Positions 14,547 to 21,385 of a DNA stretch of 23,334 nt are shown in pieces. The notes beneath the pieces are model-generated. The model saw only the letters and a list, made by a program, of their open reading frames with translations, searched no databases and was not told where the DNA came from. Origin of the DNA: Promethearchaeota archaeon (GTDB lineage: Archaea; Asgardarchaeota; Lokiarchaeia; Sigynarchaeales; SOKP01); the NCBI GenBank assembly GCA_014729315.1, contig WJKD01000721.1, positions 1 to 23,334 of the forward strand, given 5' to 3'. A program made the translations under genes and the position numbers. Every line of letters starts with the position of its first letter. Position 1 is the first letter of the stretch.

Positions 14547-14560
14547 TGAATAAATATTCA
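14547..14560. promoter_or_regulatory. Palindromic operator copy 4 (TGAATA-AA-TATTCA)
   Basis: This copy is identical in its 14 bases to copy 3, 52 bases away. On the minus strand its left flank reads GGTTTTGAATA, the same as the left flank of the perfect palindrome at 7288, so similarity extends beyond the core. It sits upstream of the cluster's TATA-like box and about 120 bases before pyrF on the other strand. Confidence 0.6.
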
Positions 14561-14682
14561 AAACCGCATCAGATAATCTTCATACTCTTCAATCCTAAAT
14601 CACAAGCAGAAAAATCAGTTAGATTATTTTTTAATGCGTTAATTCTTTATCTGATTCAAACAAAAATTTTTAAAAGTTGATA

Positions 14683-15609
14683 ATGATGTATTTTGTCGAG
14701 AAACTTTTAAATTCTATTCAAGAAAAACATTCAGTGGTGTGTATGGGATTAGATCCCAGATTAAATCAAGAGGGAGAAATACCTACTTATCTAATTAAAG
14801 AACTTGAGGACCCAAGCAATATTATCACTGAATTCAATAAACAACTCATCGATAAAACCTGCGATCTCATCGCAGTCATAAAGCCCCAAATTGCCTTCTA
14901 TGAAAAATACGACGCTCTCGATGCTCTTAAGGAGACCATAAAATATGCACAAAAAAATGATTTATTAGTGATTTTAGACTCAAAGAGAAACGATATCGGA
15001 AGCACTTCAAAAGCATACGCTGATGCTACATTTAAGGTTTATGGCGCTGATGCGTGTACAATAAACCCTTTTTTTGGATACGATGGAATAGAACCCTATT
15101 TAAAACATTACAAACAAAAAGGGTTGTTTATCCTAGTCAAAACATCCAATCAAAGTAGTAAAGAATTTCAGAACCTTTTTAGCGCTCGATTAGAGAATGT
15201 TCCTGATTCAACTTTTTCTATAAGAAAAGAATCAGTAGAATTAGAAAGGAATTACATTCATATTGCTAAGATGATAAATAGATGGGCGATAGACGAAAAG
15301 GTTTTTTTGAATTATCATAATTTAGGCGCTGTTGTTGGTGCTACACACCCCCAAGAACTAAAAAATTTAAGAGACGTACTCTCAAATTCTTTCATTTTGA
15401 TGCCTGGTTTTGGCGCACAAGGAGCCACGGTTAAAGACATAGTAAACGGATTTCACGATAATGGGTTAGGTGGTATTATTAACTCCTCACGGGGGATAAT
15501 GTTTGCGTATAACAAAAGCAAAATATATTCTGCTGAAAAATTTGGGGAAGCGGCTAGGGAAGAAATAATTAAGATGAATGTAAATATTAATAAAGAGATA
15601 AATTTGTGA
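14683..15609 (+). CDS. pyrF: Orotidine 5'-phosphate decarboxylase (long, type 2)
   Basis: The enzyme decarboxylates OMP to UMP, the last step of pyrimidine synthesis. The 308-aa product is of the longer type-2 group. It has early GLDPRL, KPQIAFYE with the substrate-facing Lys, the catalytic Asp-x-Lys-x2-Asp array in LDSKRNDIGSTSKAYADA (about residues 98-115) and the phosphate loop PGFGAQG near the end, followed by NSSRG. Archaea more often carry the short type, so a type-2 copy is mildly unusual. ATG 14683 (or ATG 14686, next codon) is chosen over the TTG at 14677. It diverges from the minus-strand cluster, and a hairpin follows 50 bases after the stop. Confidence 0.93.
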   Translation: MMYFVEKLLNSIQEKHSVVCMGLDPRLNQEGEIPTYLIKELEDPSNIITEFNKQLIDKTCDLIAVIKPQIAFYEKYDALDALKETIKYAQKNDLLVILDSKRNDIGSTSKAYADATFKVYGADACTINPFFGYDGIEPYLKHYKQKGLFILVKTSNQSSKEFQNLFSARLENVPDSTFSIRKESVELERNYIHIAKMINRWAIDEKVFLNYHNLGAVVGATHPQELKNLRDVLSNSFILMPGFGAQGATVKDIVNGFHDNGLGGIINSSRGIMFAYNKSKIYSAEKFGEAAREEIIKMNVNINKEINL

Positions 15610-15968
15610 TTAAAATCAAAAAAATTTTGACATTATGATTAGAAAAATAACCATTAAGACGAAGGTTGTTGTAAACCTTCTAAAATTACTTTTACTTGTT
15701 TATCTTAATCAGTCATAACACTTTTATTACATCAAAGATATTTTCAACCCATTATTATCATATTCTCTATGAATACTAATGTTTTCTGAATCAGTATGCG
15801 TTTCTTATTGAATTTTTCGACCAAAGTTTACTATTCTTAGAAAAGAACAACCATCAACCGCTATATGATTTCTCAATGCACAATAGAATAGGATTCTGGT
15901 TTAACAAGAAGACCAATACGAAAATACCCGTTATTAATCAATGAGATATAAAAATGGATTAAAAAAAA
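15610..15968. other. 359-base intergenic region after pyrF
   Basis: It contains a perfect hairpin at 15661-15680. A stop-free stretch in the plus strand runs from about 15785 to TGA 15942-15944 with only a late ATG (15876). A TATA-like GATATAAAAA at about 15945-15954 probably serves the polyferredoxin, giving a very short or absent leader. No tRNA-like fold, repeat array or convincing gene is seen. Confidence 0.5.
15661..15680 (+). terminator. Hairpin after pyrF
   Basis: GAAGGTT and AACCTTC form a perfect 7-bp stem around a 6-base loop (GTTGTA), followed by moderately T-rich sequence. It lies 52 bases after the pyrF stop. It could be a transcript end or 3' stabiliser. Confidence 0.45.
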
Positions 15969-16694
15969 ATGTCGTTTCCGAAACTAAATAAAAATTCTGA
16001 TGAAAATATTGATAAAATAAAGGTAGAATTTCTAAGCGAAAACTTAGGACTAACATTGGATAAAAGTAAGTGCACTGGTTGTTGCGTATGTGTCCGTATC
16101 TGTCCAAAACAAGCGTTTAAGAAATATAACACCGAAGGTCCAACAGATCTTTTCGGTAAAAAAGTATTCTTTAAAAAAAAGCGGTATTACATTCCATTTA
16201 TTCACGATCTCGAAACCTGCGTGTTTTGTGGGCTTTGTACTTATTTATGCCCGTTTGACGCTTTAAGATTGGAGTACAACGGTAAAGAGATTAATCCCGA
16301 GGAGATAAAATTAGTAAAGTCTAAAGCGATACCCAAATTAAATTATGAAAATGTTCAATTAAAATCGGGAAAAGAAGCAAAAGTATATGGTAAAGGCAAT
16401 ATTGATATAAATGTAGAAGAGTGCAATACTGGCTGTAAGAATTGTGCAGAAATTTGTCCCACAGGCGCTATTAGCGTGAAACCAGATATAATATCAAAAG
16501 ATAAAAGCGAATGGGAACAAGATTTAAAAATCGAGATCTATCCAAAGGATTGCATATATTGTGGAGCTTGTCATTCCAATTGTCCCACTGGTGCTTTAAA
16601 ACTCGACATTGAAGAGATATTTCATTCGGGCGATTATAATAGTCCTTTCTGGGACGAAATTCTTAATAAACTTAAATTAAAAATTGAGCAATAG
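15969..16694 (+). CDS. Polyferredoxin with four [4Fe-4S] motifs
   Basis: This 241-aa soluble protein contains four cluster motifs: CTGCCVCVRICP, CVFCGLCTYLCP, CNTGCKNCAEICP (three residues between the first two cysteines) and CIYCGACHSNCP. Each would hold one [4Fe-4S]. Pairs are separated by Lys-rich linkers, one with a beta-hairpin-like insertion. The arrangement resembles polyferredoxins of the FwdF/MvhB type that carry electrons between hydrogenase, heterodisulfide-reductase-like and formylmethanofuran dehydrogenase complexes. Placement less than 1 kb before hdrA-mvhD suggests it works with them, although a gene on the opposite strand intervenes. ATG 15969 follows a TATA-like box by about 20 bases, so the mRNA may be nearly leaderless. 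The exact partner cannot be read. Confidence 0.85.
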   Translation: MSFPKLNKNSDENIDKIKVEFLSENLGLTLDKSKCTGCCVCVRICPKQAFKKYNTEGPTDLFGKKVFFKKKRYYIPFIHDLETCVFCGLCTYLCPFDALRLEYNGKEINPEEIKLVKSKAIPKLNYENVQLKSGKEAKVYGKGNIDINVEECNTGCKNCAEICPTGAISVKPDIISKDKSEWEQDLKIEIYPKDCIYCGACHSNCPTGALKLDIEEIFHSGDYNSPFWDEILNKLKLKIEQ

Positions 16695-16734
16695 TTAACC
16701 TCTTAAAAATAATCAAATAGAAGCTTTGGGATAT

Positions 16735-17136
16735 TTAAAACGAAGTTAGCATCATTATTAAAAACGTGATTACTAAAATAAATGGTATAATAATCATTAT
16801 AAAAACAATTAAAGCTCTCTTTATCCCAAGTCTATGAAATATGTTTAAGAAATTAATATCAATAAATAGAGCTAGAATCGAAAATAACACAATCAATATA
16901 AAGTTTGGTCCCGCTTCACCAAAACCCCCTGTGATACCGATTAAAATTAAAGGAGAGGCGACGAAGAAGAATAATCCTACCTGGAGTCCAAAGCTTGCTA
17001 GAACCCATTTAAACCCAGTTCTTACTTCTGCCTTTGTTAAGACTAAACCAAGCTTGAGTAAAAGCAGCGCTAATCCAAACAATACGGGTAGCATAATATA
17101 TATTGCAGTCTGTCCGGGACCAACTTGTAATAGCAT
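16735..17136 (-). CDS. Small four-helix membrane protein
   Basis: This 133-aa hydrophobic protein has four probable membrane helices (about residues 12-34, 43-68, 77-96 and 108-130). Short charged loops separate them (KAEVRTG and HRLGIKR). It has no signal peptide, conserved motif or cysteine that I recognise. It faces the polyferredoxin (40 bases between stops) and diverges from hdrA across a 222-base promoter region. A membrane partner for the neighbouring electron-transfer proteins is possible but unsupported. Confidence 0.65.
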   Translation of the reverse strand: MLLQVGPGQTAIYIMLPVLFGLALLLLKLGLVLTKAEVRTGFKWVLASFGLQVGLFFFVASPLILIGITGGFGEAGPNFILIVLFSILALFIDINFLNIFHRLGIKRALIVFIMIIIPFILVITFLIMMLTSF

Positions 17137-17358
17137 AGTAATCTTAACCGATTTTTCTTTATGATATAATTTTTAATTTTAATTATTTCTAATCCTTTAC
17201 TTATAAAAATATTAAGAAAAATTTTTGATATAAATTTATTTACTCTAGATAAAGAACTTTTTAAGATTTTAAATTTAATCGTAAATTTTGATTCTTAAGT
17301 AAATTTATTAAAAAAATTGGAGGATTAAACAAAAAAGTAAGATAGAAAAGTGAATGCA

Positions 17359-19338
17359 ATGGTAGAAACGGAAAACAAGAGTGAAACTGAGAAATACGAT
17401 GAAATTAAAATTTTCGTTGCTGTGTGTCAATGAGGAATCAATATTGCTGAAATTATAGATTGTAACGCTTTAGCTGAATTTTCAAAAGACCTTCCAAATG
17501 TTGTAGGAGCAGACGATTACATTTCGCTATGCACAGAACCCGGTGCAGAGTTTATAAAAGAAAAAATGATTGAATATAAGGCTAATCGACTAATAGTAGC
17601 TTCCTGTACTCCAAAAACGCACGAACCAGTTTTTAAAGGCGTTTTAGAATCAATGGGACACGACCCCTCATATTTAGAATTCGTTAATATCAGAGAACAC
17701 GCTAGTTTTGTACATAGACAAGACAAGAAAGGTGCTCAAGAGGTTGCTGAAGATGCAATCAGATCTGCTGTCGCCAGAGCTACCGTTCTTGAAAAAATTC
17801 AAGTGAAGGAAGTAGATATTACGAAAAAGACCTTAATAATTGGGGGAGGGGTTGCTGGACTTACGGCGGGGATAGATCTCGCTGAGGAGGGTTTCGAAGT
17901 TTATTTAGTTGAAAAAAGCCCGACGATTGGCGGAAAAATGGCGATGCTAGATAGAACATTTCCGACTGACGATTGTTCTATCTGAATTCTTGGACCAGTT
18001 ATGCTTCAAGCTGCGAGAACTCCCGGTTTAAATATTTTTACGTATAGCGAATTAGAAGATGTGGAAGGTTTTGTTGGCAACTTTAAAGTTAAAGTTAGGA
18101 AGAAGGCGAGATACGTAACGAATGATTGTAATGGATGCGGCGCGTGCGCTGAGGTTTGCCCCGCATTTGGTCCGAATGAATTCAATGAAGGCTTAGATTC
18201 TAGAAGGGCAATATACGTGTCGTTTACTCAAGCTGTTCCTTCTATGGCTCAAATCGATATGTCAAGATGTATAAAATGTGGCCTCTGTCAAAATGTCTGC
18301 GAGTTAGAGGCAATAGACTTCAATCAAAAAGAAGAGATTGTAGAATTAGAGGTGGGCTCTATAATTGTTGCGACAGGATGGGACGAATACGAGCCTGACG
18401 ATGGTGATCTTGGTTACAACAAATATCCTAATGTAATTACCCAGATGAAACTTGAGCGGATTTTAGCTCCAAACGGACCAACGGTTGGTCATCTTGCTCG
18501 TCCTTCCGACGGAAAAAGACCAAAACGAATATTATTTATTCAATGCGTTGGTTCAAGAGACTTGAATAAAAACGCGTATTGTAGCTCTGGAGTGTGTTGT
18601 ATGATAACCATAAAAAATTCGAAATTGATTAAACAACATTATCCCGACTCGGATATATCTGTTGCTTACATGGACATTCGGGCTGCTGGTAAAGATTACG
18701 AAGAATATTTTACCGCCTCGAGAAAGGAAGGAATAAAGTACATCAGAACAAATGTTTCAAGAATCGAAGAAGATCCAGAAACTCATAATTTGAAGATCAT
18801 CATGCAAAACACGCTTGGATCGGGGGGATTGAAAGAATTTGAATATGACATGGTTGTACTATCAGCCGCTATGGTCCCTGCTAATGGAATAGACAAAATA
18901 ACTTCAATCTTGAAACTTGAAACAAGTCAAGACGGGTTTTTTAAGGAATTCCACTCACGACTTAATCCAATCGACACTAAAGTACCTGGAATCGTGCTTG
19001 CAGGAGCAGCGCAAGGTCCAAAATCAATAGCTGAATCGATAGCTCAAGGGAGAGCGGCAGCATCATCTCTTGCAAGAATGATGACTAAAGATAAATATCG
19101 AATACTTCTTATTAGAGCTTCTGTTGACAAAGAGATGTGCGCTAAATGCGGATTATGTGAACTTAATTGTCCTTATAAAGCGATAACAATGAAAGAAGAG
19201 GGTGCTGAAGTGAGCGAAATTTTATGTAGGGGATGCGGAACTTGTCTCGCAAATTGTCCATCCGAGGCTATAACTTTACGCTACTATCGAGAATCTCAAT
19301 ACGAAAAGCAAATTGATGCAATATTAGAAGAGATTTAA
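17359..19338 (+). CDS. hdrA: HdrA-type FAD/Fe-S electron-bifurcating subunit, selenoprotein (two UGA=Sec)
   Basis: HdrA is the flavin-bifurcating core of heterodisulfide-reductase complexes. From ATG 17359 the frame encodes 659 residues if two UGA codons are read. UGA 17431-17433 gives V-C23-Q-Sec25-G-I-N-I, where homologues have C-H-C-G. UGA 17983-17985 gives D-D-C206-S-I-Sec209-I-L, where homologues have a cysteine. Homology continues unbroken through both. Domains are the N-terminal HdrA domain, FAD-binding IIGGGVAGLTAG (from about 160), a ferredoxin insert (Cys257 and Cys304 motifs) and two C-terminal [4Fe-4S] motifs starting at Cys594 and Cys623. Routine gene calling would split it at 17985. 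An in-frame GTG lies at 17350. GGAGG at 17319-17323 is oddly far from either start. mvhD follows after 16 bases. Confidence 0.93.
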
Positions 19339-19354
19339 GGAGGTTAAATTACTA

Positions 19355-19849
19355 ATGTCAAATAACGATATTAAGATAATTGCGTTTCTTTGTTGGAAAT
19401 GAGGATACGGTGCTGCTGACATGTCGGGAACTATTAGGGCTCAATATCCCGCGACAATTCGACCCATCAGAATCAATTGTACCGGAAGAGTAACTCCAAG
19501 TCTTATGATGAGAGCGATTGGAAAGGGCGCCGATGGGGTTATTATTTCTGGATGATACCCTGGCGAATGTGATTTCGAAACGGGAAATTTAGTTGCTAAA
19601 AGAAACGCTGAATATGTTAAAGGTATTCTGGAAACTGCCGGCATTTCGCCGGAAAGAGTTCAGATGTTTTACTGTAGCGCAGCAGAAGGCCAAAGATTCC
19701 AAGAGGAAGTGACTCGTATTTCTAAAATAATAGAAGAATTAGGGAGCAATCCGTTAAAAGGATCGCTAACTTCGAACAAAGATAAAAGAAAGGATAATAA
19801 TCCGAGTAAAAAATCACGATCGAAGGATAAAACTACTAAAACCGATTAG
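19355..19849 (+). CDS. mvhD: MvhD/VhuD-type [2Fe-2S] electron-transfer subunit, selenoprotein (two UGA=Sec)
   Basis: MvhD links a [NiFe]-hydrogenase or another electron source to HdrA through a [2Fe-2S] cluster. From ATG 19355 (GGAGGT ten bases upstream, just behind the hdrA stop) the frame gives 164 residues with two UGA codons. UGA 19400-19402 gives F-L-C13-W-K-Sec16-G-Y-G-A-A-D-M, where homologues have C-x2-C-x-Y-A-G-A-D. UGA 19553-19555 gives I-S-G-Sec67-Y-P-G-E-C72, where homologues have G-C-H-P-G-D-C. INCTGRVTPSLMMRAIGKGADGV and FYCSAAEGQRF match the family. About 35 residues past the normal end form a Lys/Ser/Asp-rich tail of unknown role. Hydrogenase subunits are not in the window. 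Confidence 0.93.
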
Positions 19850-19856
19850 AATGACT

Positions 19857-19910
19857 CTTACGAAAAAATGATAGTCGAAAGACGACTAACCTTGTGTAGG
19901 TTTCGGTAAG
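19857..19910 (+). ncRNA. Candidate SECIS-like element in the mvhD 3' UTR
   Basis: Eight bases after the mvhD stop, CTTACGAAA pairs with TTTCGGTAAG (9 bp, one bulged G). It encloses a hairpin with stem TAGTCG/CGACTA and an A-rich AAAGA loop (19872-19888), and a small hairpin ACCT/AGGT (19889-19901). AUGA (19868-19871) directly precedes the central stem. AUGA plus unpaired apical A residues are hallmarks of eukaryotic SECIS elements, and Lokiarchaeota SECIS elements are reported to resemble these. The matching 3' GA of a kink-turn core is not evident, and a three-way junction would be atypical. The fold was done by eye. Position and context make it the best candidate for directing all four UGA events. 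Confidence 0.45.
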
Positions 19911-20010
19911 CAATTTTTAATTAATATGTTTTATTTAAGTTGTTATAATATTTTTTCAATCATTATTTTTCAACTTAGAATAAACTAAATTTTATAACAT
20001 TGATATAACT

Positions 20011-21309
20011 ATGGGAAAAGACCCCGAAGTTTTAACCAACAAAGCGGAACTATACTACGAGAACGAGCGTTATAAAAAAGCAGGAAAGTATTATGATTCT
20101 GCCGGAGATATTTTTTTTGACGAAGAAAAGTTTCAAAAAGCTCAAAATTGTTATTTTTATGCTGCGAAAAGCTTTATCTACGAAGAAAAATTTGATAAAG
20201 CAATCGAAATCTTAAGAAAAGGTGGAAATGTCTCGTTATTTATGGAAGAATTCTCAGAAGCGTTAAAATTTTTTAAAGGAACTCTCAGATATCTTCCATC
20301 TTTTAGGGACGATGAAGATAGAAATTATTATTATTCGCTTTTTTCCGCGCTTACATATTTCTGCTTATTTATCGAAGGAAAATTAGATCAAGGATTAGAA
20401 TTAATAAAAGGAATTAAAAAAAAAGTTAATTATGAGTATTTTAAAGAAAACCAATTCATTAACTTAGTTAAGTTCTTAGCTGTCGCTATCCGGGATAATA
20501 ATGCTAAATTTTTGCAAAAGGTGAGAGACAATTTTGAAGATTACGAACTTTTAGAAGCTGAGTTATATCTCTTAAGACGGGTGTTGCTTCTGGCTCAAAT
20601 TAACGTAAATCTTAAAATATTAACCTCTTTTGATCAAGAAAAATACACTACTAAAGACTTAATTACCCTAACTCTAAAAATCGATACCAAACCATTGGTT
20701 CAGATTTTAGAAGATACATTTTTCAAAATAAATGTAAGTGAAATCTTCGTCGATAAGCTTAATTTTGATACCTCTGATAATCTCACCAGCCAAAATAAAC
20801 CAGACTTTTCCAAATCTCTTCCAATTGGAGACCAACTCTCATTAGAGTATGTATTAAAACCTCATTTTCAAGTTGACGAACCGTATATCGGACCATTCAC
20901 GCTTTTCTGCCGAACTGATAAAGAGGATCTTTTCATTCACGAATTAAAAGATGTTCTGAGGTTAAATATTGTATCTCCACCACCTTCGTTAGAAATTTCC
21001 CTAAAAAATCTTAAACCGCCTCTGATTGGAAAATCCTTTCCATTAGAGATATTAATTGAAAACAAAAGTGAAGGAGATGCGCTTGAAGTAGAATTAAATG
21101 TCGAATTTCCCAATGAACTAAAAGTAACGAGAGGAACTACAACTAAACAAATATATTCTTTAAATGTAAACGATGATATGACTTGGCAGCTAAATTTAAC
21201 ACCAATGGAGGCAGGGGAATTCGAAATAATAATGAATATAAAGTTTAAAGATTCGGATGGAAAAAATATTGAAGATGTCCAATCGTTCCCATTCGAGATA
21301 AAACTCTAA
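20011..21309 (+). CDS. TPR/SNAP-like solenoid with C-terminal beta-sandwich domain
   Basis: This 432-aa soluble protein has no signal peptide or membrane helix. Residues about 5-110 form TPR-like helical hairpins with the Ala/Tyr/Phe pattern of alpha-SNAP-type solenoids (YKKAGKYYDSAGDIFF, FQKAQNCYFYAAKSF, FDKAIEILRKGG). More helices run to about 225. After a linker, residues about 320-432 are beta-rich with the spacing of an Ig-like or adaptin-ear-like sandwich (PPPSLEISLKNLKPP, FPLEILIENKSEGDALEVEL, EFEIIMNIKF). I cannot name the family. Helical solenoid plus C-terminal beta-sandwich recurs in eukaryotic trafficking subunits, so this is worth structural comparison. ATG 20011 lies about 20 bases after a TATA-like TTTATAA, suggesting a leaderless transcript. 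Confidence 0.75.
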   Translation: MGKDPEVLTNKAELYYENERYKKAGKYYDSAGDIFFDEEKFQKAQNCYFYAAKSFIYEEKFDKAIEILRKGGNVSLFMEEFSEALKFFKGTLRYLPSFRDDEDRNYYYSLFSALTYFCLFIEGKLDQGLELIKGIKKKVNYEYFKENQFINLVKFLAVAIRDNNAKFLQKVRDNFEDYELLEAELYLLRRVLLLAQINVNLKILTSFDQEKYTTKDLITLTLKIDTKPLVQILEDTFFKINVSEIFVDKLNFDTSDNLTSQNKPDFSKSLPIGDQLSLEYVLKPHFQVDEPYIGPFTLFCRTDKEDLFIHELKDVLRLNIVSPPPSLEISLKNLKPPLIGKSFPLEILIENKSEGDALEVELNVEFPNELKVTRGTTTKQIYSLNVNDDMTWQLNLTPMEAGEFEIIMNIKFKDSDGKNIEDVQSFPFEIKL

Positions 21310-21385
21310 ATCTAATTTTTTAAAATAATCTTATAAGGGCTTTTTTTCTTATTTATTCTATCTTAAATGACTTTTCAGATGTTAA

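Noticed and set aside
15785..15944. Stop-free plus-strand stretch after pyrF ending at TGA 15942
   Set aside because: The only ATG is late (15876), leaving 22 residues. There is no ribosome-binding site and no recognised homology, so it is kept only as a note in the intergenic entry.
17566..17985. Separate short gene for an HdrA N-terminal piece, with a second gene at 18001-19338
   Set aside because: These are artefacts of treating UGA as stop. HdrA homology runs through both UGA codons without a gap, so one gene 17359-19338 is reported.
19441..19644. Minus-strand 67-aa frame opposite mvhD
   Set aside because: It is antisense to conserved mvhD codons; no start signal and no recognisable motif.
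19664..19849. Independent 61-aa basic protein
   Set aside because: It is the C-terminal part of mvhD after its second UGA, in the same frame and family.
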